Assembly (NCBI RefSeq): GCF_014633365.1
Contig: NC_068347.1
Location: 24,202,433-24,266,432 of the forward strand
Source: Diospyros lotus
Lineage: Eukaryota; Streptophyta; Magnoliopsida; Ericales; Ebenaceae
DNA length: 64,000 nucleotides
Reading direction: 5' to 3'
Under the pieces are notes generated by a model that did not search any database, had not been told where the DNA came from, and saw only the letters and a program-made list of their open reading frames with translations. How positions within the stretch are numbered: position 1 is the stretch's first letter; every line of letters starts with the position of its first letter. Both the position numbers and the translations under genes were made by a program. Of this stretch, positions 1 to 10,800 are shown in pieces.

Positions 1-955
1 AGCTTTTGACAGAGGCAAGTCGGTTCAGGGAATGCAACATTGCAATCCACCTAATACAGTCAACCCAAATAAGGCTACAACAGGGGGAAACACTCGAGGT
101 ACTACTTTTAATCTTCCAAAATCCAATAACCCTTATGCAAAGCCTGTTCTCTTAAAGTGTTTCAAGTGCAATGAGGTTGGGCACGAGTCTAGTGATTGCC
201 CAAGGAGAAAATAAATTAATATTATAAAAAGAGAAGAGGAAGATGTTGTTGAAGAGGAAGTATATTGCAGGCTTGATGGGCAGGATGACGAAGAAGCGTA
301 TGGACATGAAGAGTATACTTGTGTAGTGAGGAAGTTAATGCTATCTCAAAAGAATGAAGATACTACTTAGCGACATAAGCTTTTTCGCACAAGGTGTACG
401 GTGAAAGGAAAAATCTTTGAGCTGATTATTGATAGTGAAAGTCAGGAGGATATTATAGGAAGAGACGTGGTGGCAATGATGCAACTAATTCCTAAAAACA
501 TCCAAGCCCTTAAATGATTGGATGGATTAAAGAAGTTGATGGCATACGTGTGGATAAATGCTGCAGGGTGCCTTTCTCTATTAGTAAGTATTTTGACGAA
601 GTTTATTGTGATATTGTTGATATGGATGCTTACTATATTTTATTTGGGAGGCCTTGGCAATTTGATATGGATGTTAAGCACTCGGGTAGGAAGAACACAT
701 ATCAGCTTGAGAAAAAGGGTGTGCATTATACTTTGTTACCTATGGTGGAAAGGAACCAAACCAAAGCTTCTAAAGTGGAGGGGTGAAATTTTCTTACCAT
801 TACACATAAGCACACTGAGTTTGTGAGGGAGTGTAAGGATACCCGAGAGGTTCCTTTTTTGGTTGTCAAGGGGGAGAGTGTGAGTAGATTACTGAAGGTG
901 AATCAAATTCCAGTGGAGGTGTAGGGATTTTTCGAGGAATTTCACAATGTGGTTC
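1..955 (+). pseudogene. gag zinc knuckle and protease remnant (gypsy)
   Basis: An open stretch at 32-214 ends in a CCHC zinc knuckle (CFKCNEVGHESSDC), the nucleocapsid part of gag. After stops at about 213 and 370 the protease follows. Its active-site region reads IIDSESQED where families have D-S/T-G-S, so a key Gly is Glu. The open stretch 514-786 continues the retropepsin C-terminal half with the motif ILFGRPWQFD. The frame then decays to about 955, where FFEEFHNVVPEE normally leads into reverse transcriptase. It cannot encode a working polyprotein. Confidence 0.8.
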
Positions 956-1420
956 CTGAAGAGTTTGCCTATAACAACGTCATGCATAGTTCAACAAGAA
1001 GATTGCCATTTTCCATCGTATACATGAAAGTTCCTAATCATGCATTGGATGTGGTAAAGTTGCCAAAGGTACTAGATTTTAGTGTTGTACCTAGTGATTT
1101 AGCCGGGTAAGTTCAAGCGATTCAAGAGGATGTCAAGCAAAAGTTGCACAAGGTGATAGTTGACAAGCATAGGAAGCACAAGGTATTTGAGGTTGGAGAT
1201 GAAATTATGATATTCTTGAAGAATGAATGGATTCTAACAGGAAGCAAAACAAACTCAAACCAAAGAAGTATAGTTCTTACAAGATTACAAAGAAGGTCAA
1301 TGACAATGCTTATGTTGTGGATTTGCCTAATCATATGGGTATTTCCAAAACATTCAATATTGCTGATTTTTCTTTGCATTTGTCAGATGTTGAGTTGTCA
1401 TACCGGATCATAATTTGAGG
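956..1420 (+). pseudogene. Integrase C-terminal remnant (gypsy), joined to protease by a deletion
   Basis: Just after the protease-RT linker the frame reads FAYNNVMHSSTRRLPFSIVY, which belongs to the end of the integrase core. About 2 kb of pol (RT, RNase H, first part of integrase) is therefore missing at roughly position 960. The C-terminal module follows (VFEVGDEIMIFL, then in another frame [20 protein letters not shown]), with a frameshift near 1245. It ends just before the 3' LTR. Confidence 0.75.
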
Positions 1421-1499
1421 ACGAATTCTTCTCAAGTGGAGGTGAATGATGCGGTCACCAATCAAGACTTAGCCCAAAGCCGACTCGACCCAAACTGGG

Positions 1500-1829
1500 T
1501 GTTAGGTTCTGGTCTGACAGTAGGAATTCTTCCGTAAATTTGGAAGAACGGGCAAAGGCGGGAAGCATTGAGAAGGAGAGATAGGGAGAAATTAGAGAAT
1601 AGAGCTAGAGAAGAGAGAATTGAGAAATGAAAGGGAAATGAATTTGTGGTATAATCCTCACATAATTCCCCATCCTCGACTTATTTGTTATTTATAGAGG
1701 GTTTACAAGACTTGGCAAGGCAGTTAGGGAATTTGCCTATGCGCGCACCTTTTGAATTATCCTTCCCTATTTTATTACATCAATGCCACTACTCACCTCT
1801 AATTACAATCATACCCTTGGTCTATGACA
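1500..1829 (-). repeat. 3' LTR of the minus-strand gypsy element
   Basis: This 330-bp LTR reads TGTTAGG...TATGACA on the plus strand. It pairs with 6506-6835 over its full length. Confidence 0.9.
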
Positions 1830-1847
1830 ATTCCCCCCCCCCCTAAA
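1830..1847 (-). other. Polypurine tract of the minus-strand gypsy
   Basis: Next to the 3' LTR the minus strand reads TTTTA, then 11 G, then AAT. This is the usual plus-strand priming site of an LTR retrotransposon. Confidence 0.8.
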
Positions 1848-1868
1848 ACCTTTCTTGTCCCCAAGAAA

Positions 1869-3104
1869 TTAAAGTAGCCTTGTCATCCTGGGAAACCGTT
1901 GCAGGAGGTTAGGGAGATACTCCCAATTGGTGTTGTCCGGGTGTAAGTGAGACCATTGCACGAGGACTTGAGTCAATGGAGCAGTTTCGTTGTAGATCAC
2001 CGTTTTGTCAAGCACTGCCAAGGGTTTACCCTCCTCTTCTATGTCTTCAATTGGTAGTGGCAATGCACTACTTGCTACGTCTGTCGGATCGATAGACTTC
2101 CTTAGGAGCGAGACATGGAACACCGGGTGAAGTCCCACTCCCTCAGGCAACTGGAGACGGTAAGCTACAGGACCCACCCTAGCCAAGATTTTGAATGGCC
2201 CATAGAACTTGGGACTGAGTTTAGAGATTGACCCTTTGCGGAAAAGGTGTTGTTGGAACCTTTTGACCTTTAGATAGACCTCCTCCCCTTCTTCAAACTG
2301 CCTTTCTGTTTGATGTTTATCTGCCAACTGCTTCATTCTTTGATGTGCAAGGGCCAATTCCTGCTCAATGGTTAGTAGAGTTTCTTGTCTGTGCTTCAAA
2401 TACTGATCAACTGATGTTTCCGTGAGAGAATAGTGCATTACAGTCGGAATGATGGGGGGCAGGTACCCAAACAGAGCTTCGAAAGGGGTCTTTTTGTGTG
2501 CTGTATGATAGTTGGTGTTATACCACCATTGGGCTAGAGCTACCCATCTACTCCAACTTCTTGGCTTAGAGACACACAAGCACCTAAGATAAGTCTTGAG
2601 ACATTGATTGGCTCTCTCAATCTGCCCATCTGTCTCAGGATGGTAGGCAGAGGACAGATGTGGCTTGATTCCTAGCCCCTGGAATAAGGTCTTCCAAAAT
2701 TGGTTGGCAAAGACCTTATCACGATTAGACACTACAGCCTTAGGTAAGCCATGTATTTTAAAGACCGAATCCATCAATTTCCTAGCCATTTCAATGGCTG
2801 TGAACGGATGAGCCAACGTGAGGAAATGGCTGAATTTAGTCAATTTGACCACCACCACCAATAGAGTGTCAGCCTCCTCTGATTTTGGTAATCCCTTGAT
2901 AAAGTCCATTGAAATCAGTTCCCACGCTTGGGATGGCATTTCCAACGATTGTAGGAGGCCCGAATAAGGGATTTGCTCATGTTTGCACCTTTGACAGGTA
3001 GTGCATTCCATGACAAACCTGGTCACGTCTTTCTTTAACCCCTTCCAGCAGAAAAGTTGTTTGACCCGTTGGTAAGTTACATTGAGTCCTGAGTGTCCAC
3101 CCAT
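1869..3104 (-). pseudogene. Integrase region of gypsy pol with chromodomain-like tail
   Basis: A 411-codon open frame holds the integrase. It starts at the H-x-G-H spacing (MGGHSGLNVTYQRVKQLF) and has the zinc-binding CTTCQRCK. The core carries the DDE residues: Asp in LISMDFIKGLP, Asp in VVSNRDKVFANQFW (the usual S-D-R/x-D reads SNRD) and Glu in HPETDGQIERAN. After the GPF motif region (KFYGPFKILARVG) the tail ends in a chromodomain-like module (LVQWSHLHPDNTNWEYL), typical of chromoviruses. The frame is intact here but separated by stops from RNase H upstream. Confidence 0.9.
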
Positions 3105-3295
3105 GGGGAGTCATGTAGGCACTGGAGGATCTTCTTCTTCAATTGTTTGTCATTCCCAATAACCACTTTGTTTTAGAACCTCAATAGTCCACCTTTTAAT
3201 TGGTAGTTAGGGTTAGAAGTTGCCTGCACTAAGATCTTAGTAAGCAACTCTTTGATCCACGGAGTCTGGTTATAGTTGTGGGTAATGTCTTGCAC

Positions 3296-4414
3296 TCAAT
3301 CTGGAACTAAGGCCGAGATGGCCAGACAAGAGGCTGTACCATCTCTCCTTGATAGAGCATCAGCTGCTCTGTTCTCTTTCCCTTTACGGTAGAGAATGAT
3401 GAAGTCAAATCCCATAAGTTTGGTAATTCCCTTTCTCTGTAACTGATTATGTACTCTTTGTTGGGATAAGAATTTTAGACTCTCATGGTCTATCTTAATG
3501 GTGAATTTCTTGCCTTCTAAGTAATATCTCCATTTTTCCACAGCCATTAATACTGCCAGTAGCTCCTTGTCATATATACTCAACCCCACGTGTCTTGGGG
3601 CCAATGCTTGACTTAGATAGGTCACCGGTCTTCCTTCTTGGCTACGCACAACCCCTATACCGATGTCACATGCGTCTGTTTCCAAAATAAACTCCTTGGA
3701 AAAATCTGGTAGAGCTAATGTTGGGGCCTGAGTCATGGCTGCTTTAAGAGATTCAAATCCTTTCTCTGCTCCCGGTCCCCAACCGAAACTATTCTTCTTT
3801 AGCAGATTAGTTAGAGCCTTGCTAATCACCCCGTAGCCTTTTATAAACTGTCTACAGTACCCAATAAGGCCTAAAAATCCTCTCAGTTCCTTCAGGGTCT
3901 TAGGTCGGGGCCAATTCTTCATAGCTTCAATCTTGTGAGGATCAGTACTAACTCCATGTCTAGATATGACATGGCTCAAGTACTTAACCTTCTCTTCTAC
4001 GAATGAACATTTAGACCTTTTCACATACAACTTATGGAATCTAAGGATCTAAAATGCCAGCTTGAGATGAGATAGGTGTTGGTCTAGGGTGGAGCTGTAT
4101 ATGAGGATGCCATCGAAAAATACCAATACGAATTTACACAGATAGGGAGCAAAGATATGGTTCATTAATACTTGAAATGTAGCAAGAGCATTAGTTAGGC
4201 CAAAGGGCATTACCAAGAATTCGTAATGCCCATGATAGGTTTTAAAAGCAGTCTTAGGGCAATCAACCGGGTTCATTCTAATTTGGTGGTAACCGGAGGT
4301 CAAATCAAGCTTAGAAAAAATGGATGCTCTGGTTAATTTGTCCAACATATCTTCAATAATGGGAATAGGGAATTGAGTCTTGATGGTTAGTGAGTTAAAC
4401 TGCCTATAATCCAC
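3296..4414 (-). pseudogene. Reverse transcriptase and RNase H region of gypsy pol
   Basis: Two open frames, 4049-4414 and 3296-4030, carry the RT palm and the connection/RNase H. In RT, YHQIRM and VMPFGLTNA are normal, but the catalytic box reads [14 protein letters not shown]. The second Asp of the usual FDD is Gly, which should inactivate the enzyme. RNase H keeps ETDACDIGIG and the end motif GKENRAADALSRR. A frame break lies at about 4031-4048 between the two parts. Confidence 0.9.
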
Positions 4415-4898
4415 ATAGAACCTCCAAGTGCCATTTTTTTTTTTACTAGGAGGACTAGTGAGGCATATGGGCTTTGGCTTGGTTATACCAGGTTTTTGGA
4501 TAACATATCTCTTATAAGTTTTTTATTTCTGCCTTTTGTATAGAAGAGTATCGGTAGGTTTTTAGGTTTACTGGTTCACTGTTGGGTTTAAGGTGAATGG
4601 AGTGGTCAAGGATTCGATGGGGTGGAAGGGTTTGGGGTGTGGCAAATAGATCATCAAATTCCATTTAACAAATTGTGAATGGGTCTAAGAGGATGTACCT
4701 TACTGTCCTCAACTTTCAAGGGATTATCCCCGTATGAGGCATGCTTTTGATCTCCAATTGCCCTTACCCCCACGTCCACCGCATAAATTGAATATAGTTA
4801 TCCCACGATTGTACTCCCCTGTTCCAGCAGCTTTTGATTTCTTTTCCCCAAAACGGCCTTACATTCCCCAGTTTCCTAACTACCATGTAAATCACTTG

Positions 4899-6475
4899 TT
4901 AGCCCTCCCAGTTAAAGGTGACCTCCAGGGTGTTAAAATCAAACACCAAGGGGCTTATTGTCTTCATCCAATCTACCCCCAAAACAACATAGCACCCTCC
5001 CAACTTGAGTATTCTCAAATCAGCCAAAAATTCACGCCCACTCATTAGCCACTTGAATCCCATACACCTGAGTTGACTTACCATCTTAGTCCCATTGGCT
5101 ATTAGGACTGATAGAGGGGGAGTTTCTTGTAGGTCGCACTGCAGGCTCTTGGTGGTTGCCTCATCTAGGAAGCTATGAGTGCTGCCATTGTTGATCAACA
5201 CTACTAGATTCCTTTTCCGGACCAACCCCTTCACCTTAATGACCCTACCAGCTGCTTGGCCTTGCAGAGCATGCATGGAAATTTCACCACCTTCATTCCC
5301 CTCAAGAACCTCTTCATTTCCTTCTGTCCTAGCTTCCTCCACTTCTTCTTCCTCCTGTCCTTCCATAGTTAGGAGGAGATTCTTACACTGGTGGCCCTGT
5401 CCATACTTCTCTCCTTAATGAAAACATAGCCCTAACTGTCTCTTTTGGTCCACCGTTAGGTTCCTTGGCTGTACAAGTTGAATGACCTTACTTGTGGGTC
5501 CTCCTCTCAGCCATTGTGAATTATTACCCTTGTGATACCCCCCATAGGTGTGATCCTCCCGGCTACTTTTAGATGACAACCTATGTCTACTAGCAAAGGC
5601 CTCCATCGATAGCTCATGTTGGTGAGCTTGTTCAACCGCTTGTGCCACAGTTGTGGGGTACAACATCTTAACTGTCGGCCTAATTAACTCTTCTAGCCCA
5701 CTTATAAAGCTTGAAACAAAATATTCCTCATCTAAGTAGGGATGGGACAATGAGAGTAAGGACCTCAACTCCTCGAATCTAATTTGGTATTCCTCCACCG
5801 TTCCATTCTGATTCAATTTGTTAAACTCCTCAATTACATCAGATCTGGTCTTCTTTCCAAACCTCCAGCACAGTTGGCTAACAAACTCCGACCAACTCAA
5901 ATCCATCCTACCATGGCTCCAATTTTTTAACCATGCATCCGTCACATCATCTAAGTAGGAATCAACCATACATACCTTATCACCTTCAACAACTCGATGT
6001 TGATAGAACATTCGTTCACATTGGCGTATCCACCGCCTTGGCCTGTCCCGATCAAAGGTCGAAATCTCTATTCTCGGACCAAAATGGGGTGGATTAATCC
6101 CTCCATAATACCTGTGATTCACTCCTTCTCCTAATTCAGCTTGATCTCCTCCACACCTTGGCTCTTGAGGTCACACTCTGTTCACCGATGAAGTCAAGAT
6201 AGGTGTCGATGTTGTCCTCGGGGGAAAATTAGTTAGCAAATTGACATTTGGCTGTTGAACAAACATGCTCAAAGCTGCCGTCAATTTCTGGCTGAGTCCA
6301 GCGAATTCTTCTTGAATTCCGTTCTACTCCGGTGGATCTCCTCTTGAGTGTTTCGAATTCCCAACTCCATCGTCTCCATTCTGTCATCCACCTGCTCCTG
6401 GTGCTGTTGCAATCCTAATTTGATCGCGTCCAATCTCTTCTCCATCTGCTTAGCACACGTTTCGTCAGCCATCAC
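4899..6475 (-). pseudogene. gag and protease region of the minus-strand gypsy
   Basis: Read on the minus strand, 6475-6281 gives a gag N-terminus with a coiled-coil-like Glu/Gln-rich stretch. 6122-5415 gives the retrotransposon gag domain (PRRWIRQCERMFYQHRV, then KLNQNGTVEEYQIRFEEL). 5366-4899 gives the protease. The protease active site reads VLINNGSTHSFLD, so the catalytic Asp of the usual D-S-G-S-T-H is Asn. Stops separate the three parts. The region between 4430 and 4890 should hold the protease-RT linker and is degraded. Confidence 0.85.
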
Positions 6476-6492
6476 CTCTACTAGGTCGTTAA

Positions 6493-6503
6493 CTTTGATA
6501 CCA
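6493..6503 (-). other. Primer binding site (initiator Met tRNA type)
   Basis: Two bases inside the 5' LTR the minus strand reads TGGTATCAAAG. This is close to TGGTATCAGAGC, the common plant PBS complementary to tRNA-iMet. Confidence 0.8.
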
Positions 6504-6505
6504 AA

Positions 6506-6835
6506 TGTCAGTTTCTGGTCTGACAGTAGGAATTCTTCCGTAAATTTGGAAGAACAGGCAAAGGCGGGAAGGATTGAGAAGGAGAGATAGGGAGAAATTA
6601 GAGAATAGAGCTAGAGAAGAGAGAATTGAGAAATGAGAGGGAAAGGAATTTCTGGTATAATCCTCACATAATTCCCCATCCTCGACTTATTTGTTATTTG
6701 TAGAGGGTTTACAAGACTTGGTGTAGCAGTTAGGGAATCTGCCCATGCGCACGCCTTTTGAATTATCCTTCCCTGTTTTATTACATCAATGCCACTACTC
6801 ACCTCTAATTACAATCATACCCTTGGTCTATGACA
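6506..6835 (-). repeat. 5' LTR of the minus-strand gypsy element
   Basis: This 330-bp partner of 1500-1829 reads TGTCAGT...TATGACA on the plus strand. It is followed directly by the remaining part of the older LTR. Confidence 0.9.
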
Positions 6836-7273
6836 CCAGGCAACCCAAAACTGGCCCAAACAGTGGTGCTAGAACAATAACAGCCCAAATAGTAGCGCTA
6901 GAACAATAGCGAAACTTCATAAATTTTAAGATTCTACTTCATGTTTGATTAAGGTTTTATTTCTATTAGGATTCTAGTTGGATAATTTTATTCTAGTTGG
7001 ATTTTGTTCACAAGTATTAGATGGATTATCCATTATAAATATACCTAGAAACTAGGGGTTGTAATCAGTTTTTTATTCAATAAATTCCAGCAAACCATTT
7101 CGATTTTTTCCAGCAAGCAGCTTCGGTTCTTGCGCCTAGTTGAGAGTCCAGCTTTGGTTGTTGAAGTTTGTTCTCTTAAGGGTACTTGAAACTTATTATT
7201 TTAAGGGTTTTTTTGTGTGTTTTCTTTACATAAGAACTACACGTTGTGTCACTTGCGCCTTTGACAACTAACA

Positions 7274-9400
7274 ATACCTTGGCCTCCAATAGTTCTCAAG
7301 CCACAACACCCCTTTAGAAAGCCAAAATTCTCTAATTGTGGCAATTTCTACACCACACAAACTCTTTGATTGTGCAATTTTTAATGCTATCAAAAATCTT
7401 CATGGCCAACCTCTTTCTAAGCAACATGTTTTGCATTTGGTTCTCCACCATTGCCATTGGCTAGGTTTAAGAGCTAAGGATCCCCCTCCCCTTGCAAGAT
7501 AACTATGGCCTTGTGGGTTGGAGGCTAGAGCTAGAGGCATCAATATGGTGGCTAGCCCTATTTCTCCTCAAGGGACTTCAAACTAGTAAAGTTGATACCA
7601 CGAACCATGTCTTACTGCATGCTCAATTGGCTGACTCAACTCTAGAGATATCAAGGCCACTATTCCCATTACTAACTAAGAGCATTTGACTAACAGGTCT
7701 TTAACCACATAGAATTGACCAGCTATCCCTAGGCCATGTGTCCTTGGCATATTATGATCAATTTCTCATGTTCCACAATTCCTGGGACACTAAAGGAATG
7801 TCTAGGAAGGAATTTTGGGAATCAGTTTAATTCTACTTGTCACAGACCATGACTCCCTGGTGCCAAGGCCCAACCTTGCATTGAGGGTGGTCTTTCAAGT
7901 TTCAATATTCCTGCAGGTTTATTAATATATTGGCTATGAGTGCAGGTAACTATTTGGATGCTTTATATTTCATGTTAGAAGCATGTAGCCCAAGGGTTAC
8001 ATAAGTTTGCCCCTCCTCTCTATTCCTCAGGAGTTGGGGTACCACACGAGGGGATCTGCTAGTTCTGTGACATACCCCTTAAAAGACTAGACTAATATCT
8101 CTTGCACTGCCAAATAGAATGTTGCCACTTGCCAGCAACTTAAAATGGTGACCCTTCCTATATAACCGCCTCCATTAATCAACAATGGTTCTTCAGTTCT
8201 CCATAGATATATAAACTCAACCACATTTTAGATCCACCTTCTCTCTGCTCTAGATTGCTCTAGTTATTCAACACCACTTGCTGGTGATGCTTCACGATAG
8301 CATCATCAACATTTTATTAGGAGGTATTGACTACCCCACTTATCCTCCACCCTATCACATGCCACCTAACTTTAAGGGACAAGACAGCTTACTAACAAGG
8401 AGTTCCAAACATTTTGGTCTGAGTACTTCATAAAAACAAGGGACCTCATTCTCATCAAATTGTTGTAAAACACTAAAGAGAAAGTTTCAACTTGAGAGAG
8501 AAATTCAACCATGGCCACATGCAGTTCCAACCAGGAATGACAAAACAGCAAAAATCAATTTCCACTATACAATCCTTGCTGTTAATTAAGCTTTTTCCAG
8601 GTGGCAGATACCCTAGAAAATAGCTGTACAAAGTACAGCCATTTCCAATAAATTTTCTCCATGTAACTGCCAAAGCTGGCAAAGGTATCATTCAAATTAA
8701 GGTCTATATGTTCTTCACATAGTGTTACTAAACCATCAAGCCATACACAAAAACCACAGGGAAAAATTAACCAGCTGAGAATAGTCACCAAGGGATGGGG
8801 TATTAGTACTAAAAGATTCTGGAACATTCACCCGAGCAGTTTTCACCATCAAGAAAAGGAACAAGGTGGTTATCATACATGCTGGACTGGCTAACACAGG
8901 CAATAGATCACAGATAAAATAGCTTTAGCAATATTTTCACATGATGGCTGCTCCCAGGCTCAAATCTATTTCTTTTGTAGTTCAATGTTGTTTCCATACA
9001 GCTCTTCAGAGACGCTATGAACTTTTAAAGCCTCAAGACACTTTAATACTCCTTTTGCTTGGGGTAGTCAAAGTCTAAAGAACCTTTGTTTCATGTGGTG
9101 ACCAACTTGACTTGCTACTTAATAGTGGTTTCAATTCTTTATTAAATGATTTACCTCTGGATATCTTTGAAAATTATATGGAACGCGTGCTGCTGGGCTT
9201 TGGGTATCTGACCTCTATTTTCATGGAGTTATCCAACATATTGACATACCATCATATTGTTACATCAAAAACAGAATGTAAATAAAAATGTTCTGAGATC
9301 CATGATCACAGTGTCAAAAAGAGTTTAAAGGATGCCATGAGATCCAATTTGTATGGAACATATTTTGGTGCTGAAAGAAAGAAGTTCCACATAAAACTAC
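7274..9400. other. No recognised gene; probable VHA-e intron or downstream DNA
   Basis: No long frame, LTR pair or tRNA was recognised. 7390-7480 reads openly on the plus strand (HGQPLSKQHVLHLVLHHCHW) but matches nothing I know. I searched the minus strand for the expected last VHA-e exon (a P-L-I-V-P run after A-Q-M) and did not find it. Confidence 0.4.
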
Positions 9401-9406
9401 ACTTAC

Positions 9407-10491
9407 ATCATCCAACAGCATACAGTTGCAGTAACAACCAGTGTTAGGTGGAGCCTGGAAATCAAGTAACCAAACACAAAATTAGTTATCAAGGAATTAA
9501 GAAAAAAATGCTTGGTTGGAAGCTGCATCACATAATACATGCTAAATATGCAGGTCAAGGTGAAAAACATGAATAATTCAACATCATAACTGAAATAAAT
9601 TACCCAAAGTAAGGTCAACAAGATTTCTTCCTGAGTTTTCTTAAGAAACTCAATGAAGCACGCATATCTAAATATCCAATTCATAGCCTCAACAAGCAAT
9701 AGGAAAAAGGAGAATACCAGTATATGGAAAGGATGCTGACCAACCAATAAGATATGGAATAATACAAGCTCCTCCCCACCACAAGCAATACGTAATGTAA
9801 ATCAAGCTCATTCTCTCACGTGACATCAACATCTCCCCCCCCCCCCCCCCCCCCCCCCCCCCAACACACACACACCCACCCACACCCACCAAACACACAC
9901 AAATAGAACTTCACCAGCTCTACTCAGTCCAGTTAACAGTTAAACATTCCAATCCTGGGAAAATTAACCCAATATAAACATTTAATATACTGGACATCTA
10001 AATATGGAACTTGCAAAATGGTATAAAAAGTATCTCATAAAACTAGACACTTCACGAGTTCCTGTACAAGAAAAGTTGAATGAAGGATTGTGTTTGAGAA
10101 ACCAATAGAAGGCTACTTTCATACCAACCAAAGATTAGGCTAATGATATCTGTTTCTAAACGCACCTCCCTAGACAAATAAGAGTCAAAACCAAATTGTC
10201 GCTTTTTTCTCTAGACAAATCGTGAACTGGTTACAATTGCTATTGATACTTAGTTGAGCAAATAGCAAAGTAATTAGCCTAATCCACGTAGCAAGTAAAA
10301 TCAAACTGGCTGCCGCATAAGAAAAATTCAATTAGCAAATCCAGGGGAAAAGGATCGAGACAGACAGAGACAGAGAGCAGTTGAAAAACGTACAGATTCG
10401 TGGAAGGCCCTCTATTGCAGCAGATTCTGGTACAGAGACACGCAATGACTCCAATCACCGCGAAAATGAGGGTAGTCACGAAAAACCCCAT
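9407..10491 (-). CDS. VHA-e: V-type proton ATPase Vo subunit e, first two coding exons
   Basis: Subunit e is a tiny, very hydrophobic protein of the membrane-embedded Vo sector of the vacuolar H+-ATPase, which acidifies the vacuole and trans-Golgi. Plant forms have about 70 residues and two membrane segments. Exon 1 is 10491-10394, starting at the ATG at 10491. It encodes MGFFVTTLIFAVIGVIACLC then TRICCNRGPSTN, with the donor GTACGT. Exon 2 is 9454-9407 (acceptor ccag, donor GTAAGT) and encodes LHLTLVVTATVCCWM. Phases join exactly: 98 bp leaves two bases of a Leu codon and exon 2 supplies the third. The expected last exon (about 21 residues beginning WAIVY) is not seen down to position 1. Intron retention after exon 2 would stop at once (ATG TAA). 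The gene is either split by a very large intron full of transposons or has lost its 3' end. Confidence 0.85.
9835..9902. repeat. Poly-C tract followed by CA/CCCA repeats
   Basis: About 26 consecutive C are followed by acacacacac and cccacc repeats. The tract lies in the VHA-e intron between its two exons, so the transcribed strand carries poly-G. Confidence 0.95.
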
Positions 10492-10800
10492 CCTGATTCG
10501 ATTTCACCAATGGAGAAGCCAAACCAAACTCTACAAAGAAATAATAAATACATTACGATTCGATCTGACAAGGCATTGTCACATCCAGTTCGCAAACTGC
10601 AAATCCGGAAAATTCACCAAATCGAAAACAGGAAAAGAGACAGCAAATATGAAATTGAACACAAGCCTGTACATAGAAAGGATGTGTATGCGGGTTAGGT
10701 GAAGAGAACGGCAAATCTCCGGCGATCGAATCGGCCGCGGTTCTCCGTCGGCGGGAACTAGGGGCTGTGAAAGTTCGGCCTGGCTTTCGTCGATTAGCTG
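10492..10800 (-). promoter_or_regulatory. Putative VHA-e 5'UTR and promoter region
   Basis: Sequence upstream of the VHA-e start codon becomes locally GC-rich near 10700-10770 (ggcgatcgaatcggccgcgg), as plant leaders and promoters often are. No TATA box or transcription start can be fixed from sequence alone. Confidence 0.35.

Larger units (their letters stand above)
1500..6835 (-). mobile_element. Ty3/gypsy chromovirus-type retrotransposon, nearly full length, defective
   Basis: It is bounded by two 330-bp LTRs that I count as differing at about 17 positions (near 95% identity). On the minus strand the order is LTR (6506-6835), tRNA-iMet-type primer binding site, gag, protease, RT, RNase H, integrase with a chromodomain-like tail, polypurine tract and LTR (1500-1829). 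Stops and frameshifts cut the polyprotein. The flanking 5-mers (ctggg, ccagg) match at only 3 of 5 positions, so the target-site duplication is degraded or uncertain. It sits inside the 3' LTR of the older plus-strand gypsy. Confidence 0.92.
1..7273 (+). mobile_element. Old Ty3/gypsy element, 3' part, split by a younger gypsy
   Basis: Plus-strand fragments of gag, protease and integrase C-terminus are followed by a 3' LTR (1447-1499 plus 6836-7273) interrupted by the minus-strand element at 1500-6835. The 5' end lies outside the window. All reading frames are broken by stops and frameshifts, and the reverse transcriptase, RNase H and most of the integrase are missing, so this is an old, internally deleted copy. 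Confidence 0.75.
1447..7273 (+). repeat. 3' LTR of the old gypsy element (interrupted)
   Basis: The LTR starts TGATGCGGTCACC after a purine-rich tract (tcaagtggaggtga) and ends ...GACAACTAACA at 7273. Removing the insertion at 1500-6835 leaves about 491 bp. The distal part has a promoter-like stretch (attataaatatacc near 7035) and an AATAAA-like signal (attcaataaattcc near 7080). The 5' LTR is outside the window, so the boundaries rest on TG...CA termini only. Confidence 0.6.

Noticed and set aside
1500..6840. Exact 5-bp target duplication around the minus-strand gypsy
   Set aside because: The flanks ctggg and ccagg match at only three positions, so I do not claim a duplication.
10381..10702. 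Two overlapping plus-strand open frames opposite VHA-e exon 1
   Set aside because: The minus strand encodes the recognised subunit e start; the plus-strand frames match nothing.
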